This document shows positions 24,068-35,216 of a stretch of 64,000 nt of DNA, one piece after another. The notes beneath the pieces are model-generated. The model saw nothing but the letters and a program-made list of their open reading frames with translations. It was not told the origin of the DNA and made no database searches. The DNA is taken from the NCBI RefSeq assembly GCF_000003815.2, contig NC_049997.1:7786306-7850305 (forward strand), in the 5' to 3' direction. How positions within the stretch are numbered: the first letter of the stretch is position 1; each line of letters starts with the position of its first letter. The position numbers and the translations under genes are program-made. This stretch comes from Branchiostoma floridae (taxonomy: Eukaryota; Chordata; Leptocardii; Amphioxiformes; Branchiostomatidae).

Positions 24068-27000
24068 GAAGGGTAGGCATGGACCCTGTACTTGACTCGT
24101 GCTGTATGCTCCGCATCAGCCCAAATCTTTCTTCTTTGAAAGGCAAAGCAAGCTTTTAGATAACATTTCCTTCCATTCCTGTACTAACCCGAATCTTTCC
24201 TCTTAGACAGGGAACTCAATCTTTTAGATAACCTTTCCTTCCATTCCGGTGCAATGACCTGGTGGGTAATGCTGCTTTCTCTACTTAGCACTCAGCATTC
24301 GGGAAAGAGTATGGAAGTTGAACACACACCACTACCAGTGGGCTAGCCCCCTGCTGTAGTGATTGCGTTGTGTGGCCCAGGGCTAAGGAAACAGAGATGG
24401 GCGTCGCCCTATGCGCCATCAGGCGCGGGAAGGCTTTAACTTTTTTAAACCTAACTTCCTTCCATTCCACTCCCGTAGGTATCACATGTGCTCCTGATCC
24501 TGATCTTCAGCTATATGGTCCTGTTTGAGCTACGGCCCCTGAGTAAGCGGCCAGTGGGATGGGCGGAGGGACTGATGGTGTTCTGGATTGCTGTTCTCGG
24601 TCTGGAAGAAATACGGGAAATGGTATGTAGACCACACGCTAGACATAATCGATGGCGAGATGCATACGAGGGGTGATCAATAAGTCCTCGGCCTGACCCA
24701 GAAATGATAAGCACAACTCAGATTTTGAAGCATAGTAAAAAGTCTTATATGAATGTGTACCAAAATTCAAATTATCATTACTTTGCAGGCGAAACCCAGT
24801 AACGATAGGTATACCTGTACGATAGGTAGAAGGACAAAAAACTTGGACAATTGAGCTGCGACCTCAATCTGAGTTGTGTTTATTATTTCTGAATGAGGCC
24901 GAGGACTTATTGATCCCCCCTCGTATACCCCCAGCTTGAAATTAAAACTGAGCTCCGTACGGCATCGCCCTATTGCGCTAAAGTTCAGTGTGCAATATTA
25001 TCATGAAGCTAACTTAAGACACGTATGTAATATAACCCTAAGTGGATTATATCGCGAGCACATGGACATCGTATTCCCGTCTTTAACATAGAGTGCTGTC
25101 TTGGTAAGCACGCCTATTGCGCTAAAGTTCAGTGTGCAATATTATCATGAAGCTAACTTAAGAGGACGTATGTAATATACCCTAAAGTGGATTATATCGG
25201 AGGCACATGGACATAGTATTTCGGTCTTTAACATAGAGCGCTGTAAGCACAACCGCCCCCCCCCCCCCCATTGCACTAGACTGCGATCGCAGAACTAGAT
25301 ATGATCTCAAAATAAAAATGGGTTATCACCGCATTCGATGTATAGTGCATTGCGGGGCGACTGACAGCAAGTCGTATACATGGAGTAATGCTACGGCCAT
25401 ATTTACACCGGTGCCCGTAGAGGGTATAGGCCCGGCGAGGCTCTTAAGTCACTAAAATTGTCCCACCAGTAGATTCTTGGATTGCGGTCTAACTTTCAGT
25501 GTTTTTATGCATGGTTTGGTGTCACAAACATCGAATTTTTAGCTGGGTCCCAGGTGTATCTTAACAGCAAATATCACCAGCAAATTTGGCCGATCAGGGG
25601 TCCAGTCGTTCCAAAAATAGCCCTTAGACTCATGGTGTCACACGGGGCCCGAAAGTACCTCCAAAATACAGCCTGCAAACTACCTCGGGCCCCATTTTTT
25701 TACGTTTTACTGTAGAGTTAGTCGGCGTCTTGGAGGACAGAAATATCATGTGTTCGAAATGTTGCAGATGAACTTCTACAGATGCAAATCATTACATACG
25801 AGGTACATATCTTCGTATTTAGGCCAATACATATGTAATGCTCTAAAAAAGAGAGAATCTATTGTACAGTAACATACCGACTTGTTCAACTTGTATATTA
25901 CACTATGTCAATACGCCATTTATGTTCACATTCCTGTACTATACATGTGTGTAGTTATAGACCTTAGACGAGTCATTGTATTAATTGACTTATCACCGTT
26001 GCCTTACAATTATACCATGTACAAATGTCGTGCAATAAAGTTCATTCATTCATTCATTCATACTTCCAGGTGGATAAACGTGTTTTGATCCAAACGTGGA
26101 TCTCCAACGTGTGGAACTTTCTGGACGTGATCATCGTGGGACTGTTCCAGATCTCCTTCGTCGTGCGCCTGTGTATGGATCGGGATTTCGAGAAGCAGAA
26201 CTTCCAGATCATCCGGATCCTGTACTGCCTGACTCTGATCTTCCTGTGTGTTCGGATCATCCCCATGTTCTATCTCAGTAAGAACATGGGACCGAAGATC
26301 GTCATGATCCGGAAAATGGTATGTTTGTGTCATCTTTACTTGTGTAAGGCTATGTTGATTTGATTGATTTAAAACAAAGAAGAAGTTTATTTGCATGCAA
26401 GTTCGTGCCCGAGGGCTAATTGCAAATACATGGTATAAACATAGTAGATATACAAGCGAAAATGGACAGTTATGAACAATATTCTACTGTAATACTAGAG
26501 TTGGCTATTTCTAAACAGGTTGGGCTTGACTTCTCCAAAACAGAAGCGAGGGTGCGAATAGAAAAGTCTGGCTAAAAAAAGGTGCCTTCATTTTGAGATA
26601 TAAGTGGCCAGGAAGGTTGAAAAAGGACTGAACACACAGACTAGGGTGAACTGAATGATAGTATGAGATTCTTTGTTTTTGTTCATGATCCGGAAGATGC
26701 TATGTTCCTGTTGTCTTTACTTTTATAAGAAGTTAGCTCAACCGTTGAATTTTCGAAATATAGTTTTGCACCATCTATTGAGATGCCAAGTCCTAATTGC
26801 TCTAACATTTCGTACCAATGGCCACACGTCCACAGGCATTGTGAAGCTCGAGGGGTTCAATGAATCACCTTTTAAAACATTTGAAAAACAAGGTGAACTA
26901 GCTACAGTACATGGTGAATTTTGAACATTTACCTTGGTATTGAGAAGCTTGTACCTTTGCACCAAAATATGAATAACCTTAAATTTGTAGTGGTTTCGAA

Positions 27001-29776
27001 GTGCGGTCGTTCTGATGGCTTCTCACGTAACACATTTGTCAGTGTTTCTACTCATGGTAATTCTAACGATTGGTTGTATGTTTGCTTCATTCCAAGGTCG
27101 GAGACGTGGTATTTTTCCTGAGCGTGCTGGTGGTAGTCGCGGTGTGCTACGGTGTCACACGACTGGCTCTCACCGCGCCTAAGAACGAGTTCAGCCCTGG
27201 CATTCTTGGGAAGGTCTTCCTGATCCCCTACTGGCAACTGCACGAGCAGATGTTGGACCTGGAGGAGGGGGAAGGGCCAGACTGTAAGATTTCTTACTTC
27301 GTTGTTTGTTCAGATCATTTCTTTATAATATGTTGGATATCTTGAGGTAATCGCAAAGCATAAATTATGTTATTGTTTGTCAAGATGTTTAATCTGTGTG
27401 TAAAAAGTGGATCGGATTAATTCNNNNNNNNNNNNNNNNNNNNNNNNNNNNNNNNNNNNNNNNNNNNNNNNNNNNNNNNNNNNNNNNNNNNNNNNNNNNN
27501 NNNNNNNNNNNNNNNNNNNNNNNNNNNNNNNNNNNNNNNNNNNNNNNNNNNNNNNNNNNNNNNNNNNNNNNNNNNNNNNNNNAGTTCACGAAGATAAGAA
27601 ACGGGCTGTCATGCCAGCTGATAGTTGCTCATTTCACAACCATACATCATTGCACATCTCTAGGACTCACTTTACTACTTCCCGCATGTTAAAAGATGAC
27701 TACCCATCTTTCTATTTCCTTCATGTGATGAAGCTATTGACTAAATAACATGAAATAATGTAATGTTATAATCACTTCCAACAACAAGGATATCTACGTG
27801 TCCAACTGTCAGTCCATTGGGACTCTTCCAAAACACCCCTGCAAGAAAACATTAGCTCCTGTATTCGAATAACAGAGGCTAATCTGTATACAACCTTGTT
27901 TTTAACATGTCTTGAGTTAAAGCTTCCTACTAATCTTTTTATATCAATATATTATGTTAGGTGGATACCTGCTCATGTCAGTCACTAAAGTTTGAGTAGG
28001 TGAAGTTTTGTATTGACTGATTACATTTGTGTATATATATAATACATATTTTCCGTACAGTGCCTTGGTACGTGGACTTTCTCGAGGCTGGTTACATGCT
28101 GTTAGTAGCTGTGATGCTGGTGGAACTACAAGTCGGTTTGTTCGAGTGAGTATGCTTCTTTGTACGCTCAAACATTGACCTTTTATGTGTGATGAATTAT
28201 GTCTGTATATATATTTCTCTTCAACATTTCAACATTGAATGCCTGGTTGTATAACTTTGAATATCTGGTTGTATAACATTGAATGCATGGTTGTATAACA
28301 TTGGGTGCATGTTTGTATAACATTGAATGCCTGGCTGTGATTATAGTGGTAACACTGGTTCACCTTTAGGTAAGGTAAGGGAAAGGTATATCCGTTGTTT
28401 TTAAAACCGAGTGTTTAGGGATGTCGAGTTGATCAGGGCGGTGGTTTCAAACTGCTCCACCGTAGACTGTCGACTTGATTTTTACAACAGCAGATACCCA
28501 GTGGATTAAGGTTAACTGGCGTTATATAGAGGTCCCCCGTTCACATTGTGCTCGGGCGGGACCTATTAAGAAATTTTTGCACCTGTTATTTAGACATGAA
28601 AAATAAATAAGGGTATAAGTGACGGCATTACTATTGCTTCATCTTCACAAAACTTCCATACTACACAAGAACTGTGATACTTTTACTATATGATAACAGT
28701 TTATTGCAAACTTTAGTCTAACGGCTAACTATAAATTGTAACCTGTATATCATATCTTTGTTGTGACCTGTACTTGGCTCAGGTTAATTGTTAAGAATAC
28801 ACAACAAGGGTCTCTATCTAAAATCAACAACATTCTTCACCACTGTGTTGAAAGGTGTACCATTGAGCGTGTTCAGGAGCGAAAAACGTCTTTATTATCA
28901 TCATTAACATATCTGTCACCGCCCGGCTAGCTCAGTCGCTAGAGCTCCACGTTGGGCGCCAATGAGACAACAAGAAGGTGCGAGTAGAACGCAACTAAAC
29001 ACTATATACCAATATCCTGACCGACCTGCGAATGGAACCCGGGTCCTCGAGATCACAACATCAGCAGCCTAACCAATTGAGCCGANNNNNNNNNNNNNNN
29101 NNNNNNNNNNNNNNNNNNNNNNNNNNNNNNNNNNNNNNNNNNNNNNNNNNNNNNNNNNNNNNNNNNNNNNNNNNNNNNNNNNNNNGCTTCCTATCAAGTA
29201 AAATGCTTTGGAAACGGTCAGACGTTTCGGATAGAATCCACCATGTCACTGACGAAGGATAGTGGATTCTATCCGAAACGTCTGGCGTTTCCAAAACCAT
29301 ATCCAGTTGCTTGAGTAGCTACCTTTTGGCTTGAACAAACTATTTTGTCTCAACAGGGAGGACATTCAGTGGAAAAGTGGAAACAAAACTATGTGAGTTG
29401 GAGAGGAAAGCTGTGTCCAACGTACAAATGAAGTTAGAGAAAGGTGTCTACAAGCTTCGAGGGTCTGCCGAGCACAGGTACATGTTCTATCTACGTTTTG
29501 CCTGACGTCCATATTGTTGTGAAAATGAACTGGCAATGAATCACAAGGCTGACTCAAATGCAGCTTTCCAACTAGACATTATGGGATTTGTGGTCTTGTG
29601 ATAAATGATATAATTGAAATTCAGAATCATAAGTTTGAGTGCTTCAATACCGGGACTCACGCTTTGTGTGCATACATGATAAAGTTTCGAAGTCTCATAT
29701 CGGTGTTTGTGTGTGTGTGTGTTTCTGTGTGTGTGAATGCGTAATGTGTATATGTGTGTTTGTGTATGTATGTGTG

Positions 29777-29810
<34 letters not shown>

Positions 29811-30090
29811 CATGTATTTTTTGTGTGAATGTGTATCTGTGTGTCCTTGCACGTGCCATGGTGTGTGTGTGTGTGTGCGTGTGCGCGCGCAGTTGAGTGT
29901 GTGCTGTGTGTCTGCGTGTGCATGTTTGTGCGTGTATGAAGATGGTGAAGTATGACATCTCTGATGTATTTCCATTTCCAGCTCCCCAGAAGCAGGCGTG
30001 AAGCTGGGATCATTACGGGCCCGCATGTCCAGCATGGAAGGCGAGATGGAAGCAATCAAGTCTTTATTACAAGATTATAGCAAGAAGTAG
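16565..30090 (+). CDS. TRPM-like cation channel, short form
   Basis: Exons: 16565-16708, 17168-17331, 17861-17976, 18532-18634, 19135-19360, 20313-20465, 24479-24622, 26070-26318, 27097-27283, 28061-28145, 29361-29477, 29982-30090. All phases agree and give 598 residues. Residues 10-290 resemble the last TRPM homology region ([27 protein letters not shown]). Membrane helices: S1 about 296-320, S2 332-350 ([17 protein letters not shown]), S3 362-385 ([10 protein letters not shown]), S4 393-415 ending in [16 protein letters not shown]5 434-458, pore loop about 467-485 ([16 protein letters not shown]), S6 505-523. The tail (about 525-598) is predicted amphipathic coiled coil with no enzyme domain. 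TRPM proteins normally exceed 1000 residues, so the N-terminal LSDAT region is missing here; upstream exons may lie outside or be lost. The start is uncertain: 16595 (tcaccATGG) is a second in-frame ATG, and 'ctcaccag' at 16581-16588 could be an acceptor. A polyA signal lies at 30821. Confidence 0.8.
18635..18640 (+). other. Non-canonical GC splice donor (GC-AG intron)
   Basis: Exon 4 must end at ...TCCAA (18634) so that the next exon, which begins with a single G, completes AAG. The donor is then GCAAGT, the standard GC-type donor. The nearby GT (18639-18640) would give the wrong phase. Confidence 0.7.
18865..19134 (+). repeat. Four imperfect tandem copies ending in the exon-5 acceptor
   Basis: A unit of about 70 bp built on 'gcacaaaagcttgttctta' and 'ttttaaatcttcattta' occurs about four times. 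The last copy ends in 'tcatttattatag', which is the splice acceptor of TRPM-like exon 5. Confidence 0.65.
19597..19848. mobile_element. Foldback MITE, family A, first of an adjacent pair
   Basis: Left end 'aaggtggtatctcactgcac' followed by 'ttggggcaccagtgcggca' is inverted at the right end ('cacgtccagtgagagtgcacctt', more diverged). It lies in the intron after TRPM-like exon 5 and directly abuts a second copy. Confidence 0.65.
19852..20092. mobile_element. Foldback MITE, family A, second of an adjacent pair
   Basis: Left 'aaggtggtatctcactgcac' is inverted at the right end in 'gtgccccaagtacagtgaga' and 'taccac'. The interior resembles the first copy and 11331-11558. No coding capacity. Confidence 0.75.
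20560..20750. mobile_element. Foldback element of about 190 bp
   Basis: 'actctccaagcagaggtta' and 'ggctccg' at the left are inverted at the right as 'cggagcctaaactctgcttg' followed by 'gagagt'; inner 'gtcgtttttatcggtctttc' also has an inverted partner. It lies in a TRPM-like intron. Confidence 0.8.
21049..21142 (+). repeat. (CTCA)n microsatellite
   Basis: About 23 uninterrupted CTCA units. Confidence 0.95.
21793..22853. mobile_element. 1061-bp non-autonomous PIF/Harbinger-like element
   Basis: Terminal inverted repeats read AGCCCCGGTCACAAGAATCG at 21793 and the exact inverse at 22853. The flanks are TTA on both sides (21790-21792 and 22854-22856), the 3-bp duplication typical of PIF/Harbinger. 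Similar 'ggtcacaaggatcgta' wording recurs just inside the left end. No transposase frame is present, so it must be mobilised in trans if at all. Confidence 0.8.
23977..24064. repeat. (AT)n microsatellite
   Basis: About 44 uninterrupted AT units in a TRPM-like intron. Confidence 0.97.
24119..24250 (+). repeat. Tandem duplication, period about 68 bp
   Basis: 'cttttagataacatttcctt' followed by 'ccattcc' recurs as 'cttttagataacctttcctt' and 'ccattcc', each preceded by 'aatctttc'. Confidence 0.65.
24667..24923. mobile_element. Mariner-type MITE, 257 bp
   Basis: Left CGAGGGGTGATCAATAAGTC and right end are inverted for about 28 bp with few mismatches, bounded by TA on each side (24665-24666, 24924-24925). 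The end sequence and the TA target fit Tc1/mariner elements. The inner parts ('gcacaactcagatt') are also inverted. Non-coding. Confidence 0.8.
24966..25250 (+). repeat. Direct duplication, period about 139 bp
   Basis: 'attgcgctaaagttcagtgt' and 'gcaatattatcatgaagcta' occur at 24971 and again about 139 bp later, followed in both by 'ggattatatcg' and 'cacatggacat'. Confidence 0.8.
26377..26525 (+). repeat. Dispersed repeat, also at 42940-43085
   Basis: 'gcccgagggctaattgca', 'atggacagttatgaaca' and 'attctactgtaatactagag' occur in the same order in both places. Identity is high, suggesting a young interspersed element. Confidence 0.75.
26683..26731 (+). pseudogene. Partial copy of the TRPM-like S4 exon 3' end
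   Basis: 'catgatccggaagatgctat' followed by 'gttcctgttgtctttactt' matches the end of exon 8 and the start of its intron at 26303-26350. The donor GT has become CT, so it cannot splice as the original does. Confidence 0.65.
27424..27582. other. Assembly gap (159 N)
   Basis: Run of N in the intron between TRPM-like exons 9 and 10. Exon phases match across it, so no coding exon is required in the gap. Confidence 0.99.
28228..28340 (+). repeat. 22-23 bp minisatellite, about five copies
   Basis: Units built on 'ttgtataacattgaatgc' and 'ctgg' follow exon 10 of the TRPM-like gene. Confidence 0.85.
28921..29085. repeat. tRNA-like (SINE-type) segments in opposite orientation
   Basis: At 28922 'gcccggctagctcagtcgc' then 'tagagc' looks like the 5' end and A-box of a tRNA. 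At 29031-29085 the reverse strand reads 'ggctcaattggttaggc' (A-box) and 'gacccgggttccattcgc' (B-box). Neither is a complete tRNA gene, so tRNA-derived SINEs are more likely. The second runs into the gap at 29086. Confidence 0.5.
29086..29185. other. Assembly gap (100 N)
   Basis: Exactly 100 N, a nominal scaffold gap, in the TRPM-like intron before exon 11. Confidence 0.99.
29195..29320. mobile_element. Foldback element with hammerhead-like core
   Basis: 'cagacgtttcggatagaatc' is inverted as 'gattctatccgaaacgtctg'. At 29249-29278 the order is CTGACGA, hairpin GGATAG/CTATCC with loop TGGATT, then GAAA. The continuing 'cgtttccaaaaccatatcca' is shared with 56370-56460. Confidence 0.55.
29705..29905 (+). 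repeat. (GT)n-rich microsatellite
   Basis: Long, interrupted GT/TG tract before the last TRPM-like exon; it generates several spurious ORFs. Confidence 0.95.
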
Positions 30091-30901
30091 ATGTACACGA
30101 CAACTCGAAAATATGATTATTCAGATAGCTACATGTTTTAGTTTACATATACAGTGTTTGCTTTAGAGATTCTGCATACAATAATGCAAAATATGATATC
30201 TTCGTCTTAAGTTTTACTCTTACGTTTAATTTTAGTGATAAGGACCTTAAGCTTACTTTTAACAGTAGCTTACATAATATATAATGTTTCTGATAGTTAC
30301 CATATAGCAAATTGGTATGGTGTGATCTATAAGAAGATGTGGGAATGTTTTTTAATTATTTTTCCTACATACAACCACTCCATAGTAACGAACCAACAAA
30401 GGCTACGATCCTCTTGTATAGGGTAAGGTAGCAGTTCATGTATCTTAAAAACGGATTCATATTTGATACACTTTATTGGTATGTGAATTATTTTGAACAA
30501 AAAAACGTTATTGGTGTACAGTTTCATAACATAAATACACTTTAAGTTTGAGACTTGCTATCGTTTTACAGCATTTTAACGCAGGTCTTTGATATCAAAT
30601 ATCATAAAGAGATATATGTGAATGGTGGGTATGAAGTTAAAAGTTTGGATACAGTGTTGTTGGTCCTTATTCACAAACTTGTAAACTCCACTATGCTACC
30701 GATTATTGATTTTAGGCAATTCTTTTTGATTTTGACACATGTATATCAATTAAGAAAATGCTGTCATTTGAATCGTAGGGTGTTTTATGGTGTGTCAGAA
30801 ACGATTTTATTATCATTTTCAATAAACCCACCACAAAAGTGGTTATTAAACAAGATTCATTTTACATGTCTCTAGCTAATGAAGTATCAATACAGAAATG
30901 T

Positions 30902-30967
<66 letters not shown>

Positions 30968-31047
30968 TCATTGCTCAGCAATTGCAGTGGATATAATATA
31001 TGACAAGTTCTAGGGTAGTACATACATAAGAAATCAAGACTAATATC
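30091..31047. other. 3' flank of the TRPM-like gene
   Basis: Contains the likely 3' UTR with an AATAAA at 30821-30826 and a (TA)n tract at 30902-30965. No other gene is seen. Confidence 0.55.
30902..30965. repeat. (TA)n microsatellite
   Basis: About 32 TA units. Confidence 0.95.
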
Positions 31048-31325
31048 TTGCGTATACCGTAACCTTGAGTCAAGTCTACCGTGGATTGGCCAGGCTACCT
31101 TCGGGACAGGAGGGTCTTTCCACCGCCGGGGTAATCATTCACACCCGGTAGGAGTTTTGCACGGTGGGAGTAACTCCCACTGGGCAAAGTCCTACCGGGA
31201 AAATGCTACGGGTGTGAATGATTACACCGGCGGGTCAGAGCTGCACTGGCCCCGTAGAGAGCATACACTAACTACGGTAGGCCATGCCACAACTAGACTG
31301 GATTCCAGGTTACGTATACGGTACC
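31048..31325. mobile_element. Nested foldback element of about 280 bp
   Basis: Outer 'cgtataccgtaacct' faces 'aggttacgtatacg'; inner 'gtaatcattcacaccc' faces 'gggtgtgaatgattac'; innermost 'gtaggagttttgc' faces 'gcaaagtcctac' around a central palindrome near 31163-31173. Almost the whole element can fold on itself. Non-coding. Confidence 0.75.
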
Positions 31326-32187
31326 AAGGCTTCTCATCAGAAAACAACATCTACCTTATTCAAGACATGCCATATGATCGGTTGCCTGTGCCTACATGTG
31401 ACGCCTGTCTCACGTTGTTCGTGAGGAAGTGCGTGGTTGACTAGACTCTGGCTGAGTGTGTTGCAAACGTTTTTTTTTTTAATAGCAAGTCCATCGAAAG
31501 TTAGTATGGAATGTGACAGACACTTGAATAAGCGGGTGTTTCGCTGCACCGTGTCTGTTTCAGCCAAATTACGGCAGAAAATCGCAAACAAGTGCCAATC
31601 TTAAAAGATTTAAAATGGCACATACTGGAATATTTTTAATGATATCTTACGTATGTTGCACCAAGCATCATATGTGCACATCCTGTTATCACTACAAATG
31701 TCCTTTTGATGAATTTTCAGTCAGAGTACTTAGTTTGTATTAAAGTGGCATCAACAATAGCTTGCTCATCTGAACTTCATACTCAAATGTGTCGCATGCC
31801 AGTTTGAGAGACTGGAAGGAAATATTTGCACAAATTCGCAAAGATGGCGCAATTTCTTGGTTCGTAGATATGCCATCTTTACTGTCACGTATCACAACAT
31901 GTGTTTGTTAAGTCTGTCCAACCCCCCAGGAGACCATGTAACGCAAGTTCACCTTTATTCGCGTGTAACCTATCTCCGTTGTTTTTGAAATTTAGTGATC
32001 CACAGACTTTATACCAAGTCGATGACTCTAAACTGCAATATTGTTGGAAAAGAAAGCAAATTGAAACACCGTCCGTCGATTTGATATCCGCAAATACCCT
32101 GATTTTAAGAACAGCGAATATAGGTTACCCTCGAATAAAGGCGAACTAGCGGTGCATTCATGCAATACCCTGACTACATGCACCTGC
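31326..32187. other. Intergenic, nothing recognised
   Basis: No exon or well-formed repeat could be supported. Confidence 0.45.
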
Positions 32188-32430
32188 ATCAATGGCCGGC
32201 CCATCTAATGATAACTTCTCAGAAGTCTGTTACAAAAGCTAACATTTGTCTGGAATGTGCACGTGTCAGTCACGCAAGGCAACATGTGAAGTCTGCTGTC
32301 CACCGCTGTAGGGGACCGTGTACACTGGATTAAAGTGCGTCTGCTTTACGGGAACTCTGTAATGTGTTTACCCGCCGAAGAATGCTGGACTCAGGTTCAC
32401 ACGAAGCTTCGCGTTTGTACCAGATGAACT
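32188..32430 (+). repeat. Duplicated block upstream of prokineticin-like exon 1a
   Basis: Shares 'ataacttctcagaag', 'ggcaacatgtgaagtct', 'gctgtaggggacc', 'tctgtaatg' and 'ccgccgaagaatgc' in order with 35398-35620, which lies upstream of exon 1b. Confidence 0.75.
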
Positions 32431-33190
32431 AGGAAGTTCTTAAAACTATTAGTTAGCATTGTGGGTTTCTGGAACATCCTGTTTCCATGGAGCGTCTTAT
32501 TACTTTGTTCTAATGTCCCGGGCCCGATGTTGAGACCTTGGCCTTATAGGAAAGACAGTACAATCCAGTTTGCCGACAAGGCTCAGGTTAAGATAAGCTT
32601 CGATTAGGGCCGTCTCCTCGCATGGGACATTTGGGTGACACCAGAGGTCCTGTGTTAGCAATTGAAAATAAACGCCAAACGGACCCCATGGGGTTATCTA
32701 GGGTAATGAAATATCATGTTGTTACCCTTAACTATCATTTCCATTGCCTGATGTGTTATCATATTGCTATTATTTGTTATCATTTACTACTATCATTGTT
32801 TTCCGATGTTGAATGTGTATCTTATTGTTATTTGTTAACTTACGTGGGGAAAGAAGTAGATACTAGAACAGCAGCACGCATTCTTTTTCTTCTATCCATA
32901 CTTTGTAAATTGATTTTAACATGTGCAAACAAATGAAATTAATCAATTAATTAATTAAGATATTAATGAAATAAACGTTGCCATTTGCCTCTGATGAAGC
33001 TGAGTCCTTTTTTCAAAGTACAGTCTACTGAGAACACCATCGCAGCCAAGAACATCGGAAGCTAGGTGACGCAACAGCAACAAACACTGTGATGCCAACA
33101 TCAAACCCGGGTGGCCCCATTGCAATTACCTTGTCCAAGGATTATAAAATGTCATAAGGTCAAAGCGTCAGAAAAAACGTTTCCACCATC

Positions 33191-33198
33191 TATAAAAA
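33191..33198 (+). promoter_or_regulatory. TATA box of exon 1a
   Basis: TATAAAAA lies 47 bp before the ATG at 33238, so transcription would start only about 15-20 bases before the coding region. Confidence 0.6.
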
Positions 33199-33237
33199 GG
33201 GACATGATCGAAGCGTCTGTCAGCAAACTGTGAAACC

Positions 33238-33315
33238 ATGGTCCCATCCGGCTCTCTCATCCTGCTTCTCTGTCTGCTGGGGATGGAGTCATCACTGGCA
33301 CAACCCAGTATTCTG
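33238..33315 (+). CDS. Prokineticin-like gene, candidate alternative first exon 1a (signal peptide)
   Basis: The exon codes MVPSGSLILLLCLLGMESS and LAQPSIL, a signal peptide with likely cleavage around LAQ, and ends in phase 0 at GTAAGA. It closely resembles exon 1b at 37399-37473 in both sequence and phase. No cysteine exon follows before exon 1b, so it is either a second promoter and first exon of the same gene, splicing to 40534, or the remnant of a duplicated gene that lost its second exon. A TATA box sits at the right distance. Using it would put PSIL instead of MSML before the first conserved Glu-Cys of the mature protein. Confidence 0.65.
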
Positions 33316-34878
33316 GTAAGAAAGCTTAGATTGAGTGTGTGTACGCACATGGAGGTGTGTGTTTTCGTTCCCTTTTAATTTCTCCACAGGCATTTGATAT
33401 GTTTGACATTATTTGATTTGTTGAATGGAACTGCGTTTAGGCAAATATGATATCGATACTAATCGACATGGTTTCAAGCCATCATTAGTAATATTATCCT
33501 AGAGTTTGAAGATTCTCGGTTCGTATCAAAGAAAGGGTTCAATGTTGTGAGCTTGGGGAAAGGTCTTTAAACCAATTTCCTCACTCGACCAATGATCAGG
33601 TGGAAATGAGTACCAGGCTTCGGCTAATGACGTCCTCTCCAAAGGGCCGTAACGCTCGAGATCCCGTGTTTGAGGAGAGCCTCCCTTCGAGCCAGACTTA
33701 AATCGCACCACGCTTATCGAAAAGAGTAATATTATAACGTTGGGAGTCCTCACATGCAGGTGTCATCGGACCAATCCTATCACCGTACAAATCCGGTGTG
33801 CCAAATGTGGTTTTCCGATGCCAATGCTCAAGATATGGGAAATACGATTATTCGAATTCTTTCGTCTTTCATAACATGAAGGAATAGTGAGCAACAACAA
33901 TCCAACTGCCGTAAGCTGGCGTCTTCCTTGATCTTCAGGAAAGCAAGATGGAGAGCAACCTTTCCCTAAACATATCTTGTTTCGTTATGTTGCCTTGTTG
34001 TGTCAAGTTTAGGGATGTAGATTAACCGGCCATTCGCCTCACAGATCTAGATAAGCTCTTGGTTCAATTAATTGGTCATTTGGAGACCCAAGTTCAATCT
34101 TGGGCAGGGTAGCGGGGCTACACCCGTTTCTTTTTAGGGAGAGACGTAAAATGGGGGTTCCGTGTTCAAGGAGGTGCAAATAGAAGGATCTAGCAACCCC
34201 TGCTACAGAAACAGAAATGATCCTTGCTGCCCCATGTGCTACAGAACTATGTAAGGGTCTAAACGAGCGTACTAGACATTTGCCTTGATTTGCTTCATCG
34301 GGTTTCTATGGGACCCCGATGAGCACAAGTCATCAGTTTACATAAGTAAAGAGAGAAAACTCTGTAATTCATGTAAGGAATAAGCATATTGAATTTCAAT
34401 GTTGCTCATCCCATACTTCGCTTTGATCATAACGTATTTATCCATTTAATTGTGACCACTTGCAGTTAGGCTTTGGGCATGAATCTGTCATAAATATTGC
34501 AGTTAATGACATGAGCACGAACTTAGTCTTGCGGAACCATGGATGGTTAATTTGACTCTTCTGCATCTGTCCGTTGCTTCATTAGGTCGCAGAAATTCCT
34601 TTTTGAAAGTTTGAAAGTCCGGGCGGTTCTAGGTTTTCCCTACACTTGGAATTCAAAACCCAAAGGCTCGCATAATGTTTATTGTGATATCAGAATCAAC
34701 GTCAAACAAAACCTTCCCAAGCAGGTCCAGATCTAGATGACTACTCAATTACTTAGAATGCTCTTTTGAACTCTTTTTATACACAAGTTGACAAAAGGTG
34801 CAGATTTTAGGTAATAGGAGCCGCACGAGGAAGTCATATAACAGTAACACCTTGCCTCATACAGCAGCACACCTCTCC

Positions 34879-34921
<43 letters not shown>
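34879..34921. repeat. (AT)n microsatellite
   Basis: About 20 AT units. Confidence 0.95.
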
Positions 34922-34924
<3 letters not shown>

Positions 34925-35216
34925 TATACAATATATAACAATAATATAATGTAGACATCACCCGCTTTCCCTCGGCAATTTTGGCATTTCATTCGACAGT
35001 TCCTCTGTCACTTACATAGAAAACGTCTGGAACAAGACCACAAAGTTATACAACAAGCGCATACGTACAAAATGTGAAGTAGCCATGTAACTATGCTAAC
35101 ATGATTTACATTTGATTGACTTTTGCATATGATCCTTACTATTTAGTGGTTTAACCAGTTTTTCTAGTTAGCTGTACTTGCAATTGTATTGAATTGTTCT
35201 GTTAGTTTATTCTAGT

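Noticed and set aside
29654-29960. Several overlapping ORFs rich in VCVCV or HTHTH
   Set aside because: Translations of the GT microsatellite.
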